A DNA stretch of 64,000 nt from Rutidosis leptorrhynchoides (lineage: Eukaryota > Streptophyta > Magnoliopsida > Asterales > Asteraceae), in assembly GCF_046630445.1 (NCBI RefSeq), contig NC_092341.1:33269501-33333500 (forward strand), given 5' to 3'. Below, piece by piece: positions 1-11,673 of the stretch (within the stretch, counting starts at the first letter, position 1; each line of letters opens with the position of its first letter). Under the pieces are notes generated by a model. The model had not been told where the DNA came from and searched no databases. It saw nothing but the letters and a program-made list of their open reading frames with translations. Position numbers and translations under genes: made by a program.

Positions 1-2532
1 ATAATTACAACCATTTTTATTATGTTTTAAAGATTTGAGTGTATTAAGTTAGCTGTCCTCGTTAGTAACCTACAACTAGTTGTCCGCAGTTAGATGTACA
101 GAAATAAATCGATATATATTATCTTGAATCAATCCACGACCCAGTGTATACACGTCTCAGGCTAGATCACAACTCAAAGTATATATATTTTTGGAATCAA
201 CCTCAACCCTGTATAGCTAACTCCAACATTACTGCATATAGAGTGTCTATGGTTGTTCCAAATAATATATATACATGGGTCGATATGATATGTCAAAACA
301 TTTGCATACGTGTCTATGGTATCCCAAGATTACATAATATTTTAGAATACATGTATAATACAATATAAGTTAGCTAGGATATGATTTGTATAGATTTGTT
401 AAACATTTCCCGTTGCTAAAAAGATCAAAAATATCCAATCTTGTTTTACCCATAACTTCTTCATTTTAAATCCGTTTTGACTGAATAAAATTGCTATGGT
501 TTCATATTGAACTCTAATTTAAGAATCCAAATAGATAAAGTATAGTTTTATAGTCAAAAATTTAAGTTACATGTCAATTACTAAAGAGGTAGTCTTTTCC
601 GTCGAAAGAACGACATCTTGATGACCATTTTGAAAAACATACTTTCACTTTGAGTTTAACCAAGATTTTTGGATATAGTTTAATGTTCATATGAAAAATC
701 ATTTTCCCAGAAGAACAACTTTTAAATCAAAGTTTATCATAGTTTTTAATTATCCAAACCAAAACAGCCCCCGGTTTCACTACGACGGCGTATATCCGAT
801 TTTATGGTGTTCATCGTGTTTCCAGGTTTTAAATCATTAAGTTAGCATATCATATAGATATATAACATGTGTTTAGTTGATTTTAAAAGTCAAGTTAGAA
901 GGATTAACTTTTGTTTGTGAACAAGTTTAGAATTAACTAAACTATGTTCTAGTGATTACAAGTTTAAACCTTCAAATAAGATAGCTTTATATGTATGAAT
1001 TGAATGATGTTATGAACATCATTACTACCTCAAGTTTTCTGTATAAAACTACTGGAAATGAGAAAAATGGATCTAGCTTCAAAGGATCCTTGGATGGCTT
1101 GAAAGTTCTTGAAGCAGAATCATGACACGAAAACAGTTCAAGTAAGATTTTCACTCGAAATAAGATTGTTATAGTTGTAGAAATTGAATCAAAGTTTGAA
1201 TATGAATATTACATTGAATTATAAAGATAACCTACTGTAAATAACAAAGGTTCCTTGATCTTAGATGATTACTTGGAATGTATTAGAAAGCTAGGAAGTA
1301 AACTTGCAAACTTGGTAGTATTCTTGATTTTTATGAAACTATACTTATGGAATTTATGAAGAACACTTAGAACTTTAAGATGGAACTTGAGAGAGATCAA
1401 TTAGATGAAGAAAATTGAAGAATGAAAGTGTTTATAGGTGTTTTTGATCGTTGGTATAAGGATTAGATATAAAGGATATGTAATTTTGTTTTCGTGTAAA
1501 TAAGTCATGAATGATTACTAATATTTTTGTAATTTTATGAGATATTTCATGCTAGTTGCCAAATGATGGTTCCCACATGTGTTAGGTGACTCATATGGGC
1601 TGCTAATAGCTGATCATTGGAGTGTATATACCAATAGTACATACATCTAAAAGCTGTGTATTGTACGAGTACGAATACCGGTGTATACGAGTAGAATTGT
1701 TGATGAAACTGAACGAGGATGTAATTGTAAGCATTTTTGTTAAGTAGAAGTACTTTGATATGTGTCTTGAAGTCTTTCAAAAGTGTATGAATACATATCA
1801 AAACACAACATGTATATACATTCTAATGGAGTCGTTAAGTCTTCGTTAGTCGTTACATGTAAGTGTTGTTTTGAAACCTTTAAGTTAACGATCTCAATTA
1901 ATGTTGTTAACCCAATATTTATTATATCAAATGAGATGTTAAATTATTATATTATCGTGATATTATGATGTATGAATATCTCTTAATATGATATATACAT
2001 TAAAATATCGTTACAACGATAATCGTTACATATAAGTCTCGTTTCGTAATTCTTGAGTTAGTAGTCTTGTTTTTACATATGTAGTTCATTGTTAACACAC
2101 TTAATGATATATTTAAATATCATTTTATCATGTTAAATATAGTGTATCAATATCTTAATATGATACATATGTATTTAGTAGACGTTATCATAACGATAAT
2201 CGTTATATATATCATTTCGAGTTTCTTAACTTAGTAATCTCATTTCTTATGTATATCACACATTGTTAATATATTTAGTGAGATACTTACTCATCATAAT
2301 CTTATGTCAACCATATATATATATGTCTATATATACCACAACATGTACTTTTTACAATTTTGTAACGTTCGTGAATCGCCGGTCAACTTGGGTGATCAAT
2401 TGTCTATATGAAACTTATTTCATTTAATCAAGTCTTAACAAGTTTAATTGCTTAACACGTTGGAAACATTTAGTCATGTAAATATCAATCTCAATTAATA
2501 TATATAAACATGGAAAAGTTTGGGTCACTACA
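1..2532 (-). mobile_element. Element D: LTR (partial) of a gypsy-like element, cut by the window edge
   Basis: On the minus strand the sequence starts TGTAGTGACCCAAACTTTTCC at 2532, which aligns with the LTR start of element A (TGTAATGACCCGAAATTTTCC). The order of motifs then follows A's LTR: for example the reverse complement of 745-790 matches the block with CAACCGGGGGCTGTTTT at 27060-27085. The reverse complement of 130-360 matches 30161-30340. The element lies at an interior point of B's left LTR (junction 2532/2533), so it inserted there; its other end and second target duplication are outside the window. The short ORFs here are random. Confidence 0.7.
1820..2340 (-). repeat. Three diverged tandem units of about 170-190 bp in the U3 of element D
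   Basis: Units recur around ATCGTTACA...TAAGT, then TTGAGTTAGTAGTCT-like, then TTGTTAA...ATATTTA, near 1850, 2020 and 2200. They lie close to the LTR start, where U3 promoter or enhancer sequence is expected. Confidence 0.45.
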
Positions 2533-4472
2533 GACTTGTTAGATCTAGCTTGTAATTTCTTTGTTTTGTTATAAAAATCAAAACTTGTGTTTATGATCTT
2601 CATGTATCTTAAAGATCCAAGCTTTATGCTTCAAGATCTTCAAGAACACTAAAGATCCAAGCTTTCTAGCTTAGGGTTTCATTATTTTGTTAAAGATCTT
2701 AGCTTTTTAGCTTATGGTCTCATTACTTTCATTATTTTATTAAAGATCTTAGCTTTCTAGCTTATGGTCTCATTAATCTTGTAAAGATCCAAGCTTTCTA
2801 GCTTAGGGTTTTCTTAATACTTGAGATCGAAGTTATTATTGTAGATCTCACTTACTTGGAACCTTTTTATGTTTTTTGTGATGGTAAAGATCAAGTCTTC
2901 ATCATCACATATGATGTAGATGCATAAACTTGTGTAAAATGGACAAAGGTTAAAGCTTTATTGGTTTTATGCAATAAAGAGGCAATCTTGATGTTCAAAA
3001 CTTGTAGAATGATAGATTTTACTCTTAGTTGTGTGTTGATGGTTGACCTTGGTCAAAGTGATGCTAAAACATCAAAGAGTTGTACACTTGAAGCTTACAA
3101 GCATCAAGGATGAGAAGCGTGATGAGCATCAAGCACCAAGAATCTCACCAGAGCACTTGTTTGCTGTTTTTTGGGGTCTTATCAGACTCCTGGGCTTCTG
3201 GAAAATTGATTTTCAGATAGTTCATTTCGAGTAGATGACTTTTCTTTTAGGCCTCGACTTAATCCGATATACGGTTTAGGATTTATAGCCTTCCGAAAGT
3301 CACTACGCCCTTGTAACGTTGTGCTAAAAATTTCTGACCTACTCGCAACGAGTTAGGTTCTGAAAATTGGTCAGCGGTTAGAGGACTCACATACGGAGCC
3401 ATGGCCACTGACTACGCATCTTTTCGATTTGTATAGAGGTTGTAACAGTTGTTCGAAGTCAGCCTTTTGTTTCGATTTCTATTCTTGTTAAACTTACCTT
3501 AGTTTTGATGAATGATGATGATGATGATGATGATGATGACACTTAAACTTAATTTATGCACTTTTAAACTTATGAGGACAACATACTGACTTAGTGACCT
3601 TTGACTTAGGTTAACGACTTTTCGAACCGACTTACTACTTGCATACTTTTCGTATCAACTTTTACTGCTTATTCACTGTGAGTTATAGCTTCCCTTTTTT
3701 ACTTTACTATTTTTGGGACTGAGAATACATGCGCTTTTTACGTTTTACTTACTTGACACGAGTACTTAAACTTTACATATGTATGGGTTATATAACGGCA
3801 TAAAGATTCCCCTTAGCACGGTAACGTTTAATCATTGGTTTTAAACCGGTGAACGCGAATATTAGATATGGATCCATAGGGTTTGACATCCCCACTCGGG
3901 CTAGTCGTGCTAGCATTTAACGGGTGTTTGATAGTTCGATGACATACGCACTCGCCAAGTGTACTTTTAGGGGGTATTACTATTACGTTAAGTTAGTTAC
4001 CAGGTGCCCACGGTTAAGCATATACTGTTCATACTGTTTTGAAACACTGATTTAAACTGCTAGTTGAAGCACTGAAATCTCGTGGTCTACATTACATTAC
4101 TGATTACAAACAAACTACAGCTCACCAACATTCGTGTTGACTTTTAAGCGTGTATTTCTCAGGTGCTTAGACGATGTTGCTTCCGCTGTTATACTTGCTG
4201 TCTTGGTGTTATAGACTTGCTGTTACGGACCTGCTGTGTTAGATTTCCGCTGCATTACTTAGAGATGTCTCAATCATGGAACTTTTCTTTTGCATTCGTA
4301 ACTTACGTTATTTTCAAACAATGGCTTTGTAACGACCTTTGGGTCACATACTTATGTTAACGCTATCTTTTTATGAATGCAGAACTGGTTTTCAAACAGC
4401 ATATAGTGTTTGACCTTGTAATGATCCTGTTGTTGATGAACCGTACACGATGGTTTTGTACGGGTCGTCACA
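2533..4472 (+). repeat. Element B, left LTR (5' part missing)
   Basis: It matches 15437-16792 plus 35102-35688, the right LTR, over about 1940 bp. It ends GGGTCGTCACA, immediately followed by a tRNA primer site. The first ~919 bp of the LTR, including its TATA region, are absent here because element D interrupts it at 2532/2533. It contains a short (GAT)n run near 3511-3540 whose copy number differs from the right LTR. The ORFs at 3043 and 4163 recur in the other LTR and are not genes. Confidence 0.85.
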
Positions 4473-4474
4473 TT

Positions 4475-4486
4475 TGGTATCAGAGC
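4475..4486 (+). other. Primer binding site of element B (initiator Met tRNA)
   Basis: TGGTATCAGAGC, two bases after the LTR end, is the usual plant sequence complementary to the 3' end of initiator methionine tRNA, the primer for minus-strand DNA synthesis. Confidence 0.9.
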
Positions 4487-4590
4487 ATTGGTTGTAGGGA
4501 ATTAGGTTGCATTAGTGAGTCTAGACCAGGCCGAGTAGGATTCACTAATAGGACTAATCTACAACTTGCTTGTTTACCTGTTTCTGCGGA

Positions 4591-4810
4591 ACTGTTGCAT
4601 GCTACTGTATTATATTACTGCATGTTACTGCTTACTACTACTGCATGCTACTTCTTACTTTTACTGCTATATGAACTTGTTGCATGCTACCGCCTACTTT
4701 CACTGCTATGTGAACTTACTGTATGCTGCTGCTTAATCTCGCTACTGCATGCTACTATCTGCTTTTTGCATGATACTTCTGTTGATACTGCTATTACTGC
4801 CATGCTATGT
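4591..4810 (+). repeat. Degenerate ACTGCATGCTACT-type tandem repeats in the leader of element B
   Basis: The words GCATGCTACT, TACTGC and TGCTATATGAACTT recur irregularly just downstream of the PBS. They create a Leu/Cys-rich ORF (4373-4852) that overlaps the LTR end, which I do not regard as a protein gene. Confidence 0.55.
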
Positions 4811-5849
4811 AGTATTGTAGACGCTCTAGGCTGTTGTAGTTATTATGCCTGATTACGTGCTTGCTACCCGTCTGCTTTTCGCTGTACCGACTTGGAGAAT
4901 TTATCTTTCCTAGTTCAGATATTTTTCTGAACCTTTTCCCGCTCATCTAACCCTAAGGATTAGTATCGTAATCCACCTGTTACTACCATTCCACCATTTC
5001 GGAGATCGAAACATTACTTCAAGAAATCTAGGAGGAGTACCCCTCAGATTACACGCCCTCTAAAGTTGATCCTTGAAGGAGGAGATATGTGAGGACTTGC
5101 CGGAGTAACCGCACCTCGAGCTCACTCTAATTAGCCACGTACAATGTATGAACATTAGAAGGTTGTTCAGTTCTCGCAAGTTGACTCGTATCCCTTACGC
5201 TTTCATGACCGTCACTTATCTCTTCCATTCTTCACCACTACTCGACAATCTGACGACACTTCTGGACTTAGGTCCCTAACACTCTTAGGCATTGGAGAAG
5301 TCAGGAAGGCATCTCCTTTCACAAGGTCATAGTGTCTTCTACTGATGCTCAGCCATACCCAAAGACTTAGGAGTCGCCTCAATACATATCGTATTACTAC
5401 TTGCTACACGTACAACTCGACACGAGACCCAGATTGAATTTCTAGAAAGGAACCTAACCACATTACCTGAACCCGAAAATTTTGAAGAAATTTCGGGACA
5501 TTTAGGCATTGATGCATGACCTACGGAACCTACGCACCCACACAGAGAAACCGCGAGATTTATTTATGTAGATTTTGTTTTGAGATATCGTAGATAAAGC
5601 ACCGTTAGATGAAATTGAGTAGAACTTGGAGTGATCACGTTACAGTGACCATATGGAGTGATATTGGAATGAACGTACGATTTAGTACAATATAATGACG
5701 TCAGGCCAGCGTGATTATGTTGAAGTAAATCATGCAGAAGTCCCAATGTTACTATATAAGGAATATGAAGTGATTCAGAGAAAATTTTGATAGGAACCAA
5801 TTGAGTATACGCATTATGGTCTATTAGAGGTAGGGAAGGAATAACCACG
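4811..5849 (+). other. Element B interior: leader and presumed gag region, too decayed to read
   Basis: No continuous reading frame. One recognisable piece is an imperfect inverted repeat at 5689-5700 and 5710-5721 (AATATAATGACG against CGTGATTATGTT) that has a better-preserved counterpart in element A at 31429-31463. Confidence 0.4.
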
Positions 5850-6905
5850 TAGCCCAGATACTGTACAAGAAGGGCCTTGATTGCAGAAATGATAACCCAA
5901 AAATTTGTTATGGATATAGACACTCTGGACACTTAAGGAAAAAGTTCTTAAATAGGAAAAACTTTGGACTTACTTGCGGTAGAGCAATCGTTATCTCAGT
6001 TATGGAGACTTGCATGGATCCTGATATTAGTTAGGGTACGTTTCGTCACAACATTTTATTGTCTCGGAGTTGTTTAATACTAGAGCGATAGAAACCTTAT
6101 ATCTAAGAACCTTAGTGTTATGACTAATAAGCCATTAACAACCATGAGAGTTAAGTATTCTATAGGACAAACTAATGGTAAGCTGGCAGAGATAGAGGAA
6201 TAATTTAAGGTAGTACCTTAAAATTTACAGGTGGGTCAATTGGAGATGACCTCATGTCAACAAAACTTGGAAATTTTAAAGTAGTAGTGGAAAAAATTAG
6301 TTACCTACGCACAAGCAGATGTTATTTGAGAAAATTGATAGAAATTTTCACGGTAGTACAATAAGGCTTGGTTGGAATGGACCTTAAGATTTACCTAACA
6401 CCCATCAATTTGGGAAGCTTGATGTAAAAGTTGAAATAGACTTTAGGATTAACCTAATACTCATCAAGTTAGGAAACTTTGATGAAATAGTTTGAATGGA
6501 CTGGCTTTCAAGGATGAAAGCGAAAGTTATTTATAGTGAGAAGATTATTCTTATACCTCGCGAGAATGGCGAACCATTAATAGTTTACGAGGAGAGAAGT
6601 AGCCGAAGTTAAACCTTATTAGTTGCATGAAGGCACAAAAGGTCAAAGCCGAATACCAAAAGCCATCTGGGTTACTTCAACAGCCCGAAATCTCACAATG
6701 GAAATGGGAATGAATAACAATGGATTTCATCACGAAGCTACCGAAAACGGTAGGCGGTTAGGACACTATCTGGGTTATTATTGACCGCCTCACCAAATCT
6801 GCTTACTTTCTAGCCATGAAAGGAACCGATACAAAGGACCAACCCGCACAACGATACATAAAGGAAATTGTATCCCGTCACTTCAGCGATTCGAATTCTA
6901 TATTA
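5850..6905 (+). pseudogene. Decayed gag-protease-integrase remnant of element B (RT and RNase H deleted)
   Basis: Translations around 5895-5960 give a zinc-knuckle relic with CYGYRHSGH, followed by a stretch resembling the gag/protease boundary. Around 6490-6600 the translation reads MDWLSRMKAK...IYSEKII, the end of the aspartic protease domain. At about 6632-6645 the reading passes from MKAQK straight to [10 protein letters not shown], which in element C lies almost 600 residues further on, at the integrase zinc-finger end. The integrase core start (TMDFITKLP, then DTIWVIIDRLTKSA) is readable to about 6890. Frameshifts and stops are frequent. RT and RNase H are missing, so this copy is not autonomous. 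Confidence 0.75.
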
Positions 6906-7399
6906 AGGACTACCCAATAATCTTATGTGATACTCATTCTCACGCTACTCTAAATCCTAACTTATTCCGAGGAGATTTCTTATTTGATGATAATCACACC
7001 ATCATCTTTCTTACTTCGATATTAGTCACACCAGTTTGAAATTTCCAAAATCAATGGGTAGTTAATTCCCGTACCACTACAAGAAAAGTGAGTTTATAGG
7101 ACCCTTTCCCTAGGACCCTCGTAAATTAGGGTCCTAACGAGCCATTTATTGGGACCGTTAAATATTTGAGGTCCCAATATGAGATACGCTTATAATGAGG
7201 TGTCTTAATAAGCTATAAGATGTCCTAAAAACTTATACGCTTATAAAGTGATGTCCTAAAAAGTTGTACGCTTTTTCAATGGTGTCCTAAAGAACTATGC
7301 GATTTTACAACGGTGTCCTAAAAAGCTATTTAATGTGACACATGAGTTTTTATGGTCATATTATCCTAGGTTTTAATAGGACAATTAGAAATTAAGCCC

Positions 7400-7620
7400 C
7401 ATTATATAGGGGTGGTGAGAATTTGATTTCAAACCGTTTAACCCGAAAATCAAACCGAAATCAAACCGGAAAAAATCAAACCGAATTTAAAAAAAGGTTT
7501 TCGGATCAAGCGAAACCAAAACCTAATTTGAATTCGGTTTTCGATTCGGTTTTTGGTTTTGAAATTTTTGAATTCGGTTAAACCGAAAACCGAATTCAAA
7601 AATAATATAATAATATATTA
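7400..7620. repeat. AACCGAA/TTCGGTT-rich inverted repeat inside the CACTA element
   Basis: The left half is rich in AAACCGAAA words and the right half in TTTCGGTTT words, so single strands could fold on themselves. It is simple-sequence-like and is not a gene. Confidence 0.5.
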
Positions 7621-8750
7621 TAATTTAATAATTTTTATTTGGTATTGTAAATGTCAAAAATTTCCAATTTGGCTCCACTTCTCGACTTCCCTCGCATACT
7701 CCCATGTGACTTTTGAGTTTTGGCCCAAATAAGTTAATTAGGGGTACATTATCTCTTATAGAAATATATTTACGGTCTTCTTTCATCTCAACCCAACCAC
7801 CACCGCACCAATTTGACGGCCGAAAATGTTATATTCTGGCGACTCTTGATCGATGGCACCACCATCAATAAATCTGTAGCGATTTTTCGAGCCGGATAGT
7901 ACCAATTTATCTACACTATTACATGATATATACATTTTTTACAGATCGATTGTACCAATTCAAACCGTCACTCTCTCTGCCTTCAAAATTGACAGCTGCC
8001 GGATCGTTTCTTCACCCTATCCTACATCAAACGTCAATGAAAGTTTAAAATCGAGTTTGTTCTTATACTCTGGTACGCGTCCATATTTTTTTTTAATTAT
8101 GTTTTAATCACTGATTTTGTTTTAATCGCTGATTCTTATCTGTACGTGATTATCATCTAATCTAGGGTTTTTGATTTCATTTTATGCTGATGATGAGGCG
8201 ATTTGGAAGATGGTTTATTGATTTCTTGGTCTTACCCGCCGATATACTGGTGTATCTACAGATGTTGTTTTCGATTTTTATGAAGCTTAGATGTAAGCGC
8301 CTAATTGCTCGATTTATCCAGGTTTTAACGTGATTTAATTCAATAAAAGTATGTCAATTAGAAACACACAGTGTTTGATAATTTAAATATGATGGAATTA
8401 CAAATTGGATCATTTGGATTTAACGAGTATATTGTAGTTAGTTAGTTTTCTGTACAAGAAGACGATGTGTTCGATGAAATGCTTCAAAGAAATTTAACGC
8501 ACGGGCTTTCAACTTTGTTAACTGACATTGCAGGTTTGTTAATATCGACCACGAAACCATCAATCGTTTACGAATCGGAGTTGTATCAATACGATTTGTC
8601 TTCAGGTTTGTTAATATCGACCACGAAAAGAAATTTTCTATTTTTTTTTTTTATTGTAGATCAACTAATCATCTGGGTTATCGATTGCCTCAATATTTTG
8701 TATACTCTTGATGTCAAATTCTGTATTATAATTCTAAAGATTGTTAACAA

Positions 8751-8781
<31 letters not shown>

Positions 8782-9007
8782 GTGATGCCATGAATATTTG
8801 TTTCAGGTGATCATAAACCAAAAAAAAAAAAATTTGGACCTGGTTGTGATGTTACAGAGTTAAGATATTGTGATTATGGTTAACTTTCTAGATGAAATTA
8901 GTTACTAAAAAATAATTGCACTTAATTAAAAACGAAAATCGGTTACAGCATACAATTTGAACAACATTAGTTGTATACTAAATATCTAACTATGGATACA
9001 TTTGCAG

Positions 9008-9090
9008 AATCACTCATGCAGATTGGAGCTTCTAAGAATGTCAGCATTGATAAAGAATGTTCACCATCTCATGTTTCTTTTTCTACCAAG
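9008..9090 (+). pseudogene. Exon-like captured fragment, unidentified
   Basis: Preceded by TTTGCAG and followed by AAG|GTGCA, like plant splice sites. One frame is open across all 83 bp and includes SLMQIGASKNVSIDKECS. I do not recognise the protein. It lies inside the CACTA element and is probably a captured exon. Confidence 0.35.
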
Positions 9091-9855
9091 GTGCATTTTA
9101 TACTTTAAATCCATTGTACATCATTGAGCATTTTATTTTCTCTGTATAATTATGATTTCATATTTATAAATCTAATCATTTTAGTTGTAGCTTTTCAGTT
9201 ATTTTAGGTTTGTTGCAATTGAAAGTGATGGTTTCCAACTATCTAATGGTCTGATAATATTTTTGATACAAGAACTTTTCAATTTATATGTTTAAAATTT
9301 GCCATGTTTAATTGTCTCGGAAGTGGGCCTTAAAACTTTTTGATGCTATGTGGATTTGTTTGCAGATTTCTAAAGGTGAGTTGTCATCAAAAAATCAGAC
9401 TTAACTATATGTTTCTATTTTTCTGATGTAGTCATGGATTATGAAAGAGGAAAATGAGGATGTTGGTTTGTGGGGTGCTTGAGTCCTCATATTTACACTT
9501 GCATTGCTTTATATTTTACTAAGGTAATACATTCAGTTGTCTAGCATATTATTGTGTTATTTCAATTGTAATTGCTATAGATGTAAAAAATGACCTATTT
9601 CTTTTTGGGTTAAGGTATTGCGAGTAGAACTGGATAACAACTACGACTGTATTTAAGGTGAGCTTTCGTTACATAGGGTATTATAGGCGTAAACCAGTAT
9701 GAATTAGTGAAACACCAACATTAAGCCAATTATTTATTCCTATGTAGTTTTCAATTACATTATTTTATTATGGTTTATTTATTCCTATGTAGTTGTCAAT
9801 TACAACCCATTTACTTATTTATGAATGGATTTGGGTTGAATTTTGTTTTTATTAG

Positions 9856-9903
9856 GTAAGCTAGATGAAGCCATTGAGCATCTCACGGAGGCAATATCTG
9901 ATG
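9856..9903 (+). pseudogene. Captured exon fragment resembling a TPR of a plant Hip/FAM10-type co-chaperone
   Basis: Bordered by ATTAG on the left and GATG|GTTTT on the right. One frame encodes KLDEAIEHLTEAISDG. The KLDEAIEHLTEAI segment resembles the first TPR of plant Hsc70-interacting (Hip/FAM10) proteins as I recall it. The fragment is too short for certainty and cannot be functional alone. Its position inside the CACTA element suggests transduplication. Confidence 0.4.
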
Positions 9904-10996
9904 GTTTTGTTACCTCTAGTTGCATACATTTTGTTACTTATATAAACTGTCATCGTTCACACACGTGTATATTGTTGAGAAACAATCAAGCGAACTAATG
10001 TGGAGAGGTCTTGCTAATGATTCAGTTTCCGATTGTACTTTATTTTATTTTTATTTTTTTAATAAAAATGACATTATTTCTTAGATGTATATATATAAAT
10101 ACAACAAAAGTTGCAAAAATGAGTCACTTTCGTCTAAATCTAAAGTACTCTTATGTTATGAATTTTATATGCAAATTTGTTCAGCAAGCTTCAATAAAGA
10201 AGTTACTTACGTTAAACTTGAGAAGATTGCTAAAGCTATGGTGGTGGTAGCTTCAATAAATTCTCCTTCTACTGGTAACATCTAATCTCTTGATTAAGTC
10301 TCTTTAAAAGCTCAAGTAACAAATAGCATCCACATACTATTTTAACGAAACAACAAATAAATAGTTGGGTAGACCTGTACACGTAGGCGGATGTGAATAC
10401 TTCTGTGTATGAATACCTTTTTAAACATTCTTATGCGTTTAGGGTGGTGTTGTGGTTCTATTTATTCAGTACTTCCCATTTTTTTTACCTTTTGAGTGAG
10501 CTTTTCGAGTAAAGGTTAAAAACTCCCTCAGCTATGTATTAATTATGTTGATGTTTAAATGGATCTATATCTATGCATGTAATTATGTTGACTATTAGTA
10601 GTTACAAAATTTATCTCTTCATTAGTCATGGTAGATATTGATTACTTTTTAAATTTAAGTTCATTATGTGTTTATTGATAGTTTTATTTGACTACATTAA
10701 TCCTGCAATTTAGAATATGCGTGCTATGCTGTACTCAATTTAGTTTATGCTTATACATGAATGATTTATTTGTAGGTAGTGCCTTTCAATTGAGAAGATT
10801 TAATGAAGACCTCGAACTTATGCTTCATGACTTGATGCTTTTCATTAATCGCCAATTGTTACATTACTCGTATGTTGGATATTATATTGTTTAAGTTACC
10901 TATGTTTAGTGCTATTTGCAACAATATTATGTATTAAATCCTTTTTGATATTTAATGCAATTTTTAATTAATTTGATTTTCAAATTCATTTCTAGA

Positions 10997-10997
<1 letters not shown>

Positions 10998-11085
<88 letters not shown>
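10998..11085. repeat. (AT)n microsatellite
   Basis: About 88 bp of uninterrupted AT dinucleotides ending in ATACACATACATAC. Confidence 0.95.
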
Positions 11086-11091
<6 letters not shown>

Positions 11092-11673
11092 CATACTTCC
11101 TATGACTTGTTAGGACGCTTTTTGTGGTACTAAATTAACATCTAGTTATATTAGGACCTTTTTTGTGGTCGTAAGTAGTACATCGATATTTTACGACCCT
11201 TTTATTGGTACTAATGTAAGTTAACTTTACATTAGGACTCTTTTTTCTTGGTACTAATGTACTATATTTTTATAATACGACCCTTTTTTTGGTACTTAAA
11301 TAGTTCATATTTATTTTAGGACCTTTTTATTGGTACTAACATAATTTATCTTTATATTAAAACACTTTTTTTGGTCCTAAAATGGTCTAACAATACAAAT
11401 TTAGTGTCATATATAGTGTTTTAAAGACCCTTTTGTGCGTCTTAAAATATTATAAAGTGTCCTAATATGTCACTCTATAAGAACCCTTTCAATGTTATTT
11501 ATATGACTCAAACAAAGGTCTTATAATCATATATGAGTTTTAGGACCCTTTTCACTTTATTCAACCGTCTTATAGGAGACGCCATTTCGGTGCGTCCTTT
11601 CAGGTGAAAGGTCCTAAAACGGCACATTTAGGACACTTATGGGGGTCTTATATATTCATTTTTCTTGTAGTAC

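Larger units (their letters stand above)
7075..11670. mobile_element. CACTA-type DNA transposon, non-autonomous, with gene-like fragments
   Basis: The left end is CACTACAAGAAAA (7075-7087). The right end is TTTTCTTGTAG (11660-11670), the inverted copy lacking its last two bases. TAC flanks both ends (7072-7074 and 11671-11673), as expected for the 3-bp duplication of this superfamily. Subterminal regions (7100-7400 and 11100-11650) are packed with GGTCCTAAA/TTTAGGACC-like words in both orientations, typical of CACTA subterminal repeats. No transposase is visible. The middle carries 5'UTR-like sequence (CTAGGGTTTTTGATTTC near 8164), exon-like blocks with splice-like borders and long poly-T runs, so it appears to have captured host gene pieces. 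Confidence 0.75.

Noticed and set aside
4373-4852. 159-codon Leu/Cys-rich ORF
   Set aside because: It begins inside the LTR of element B and its body is the ACTGCATGCT repeat of the leader.
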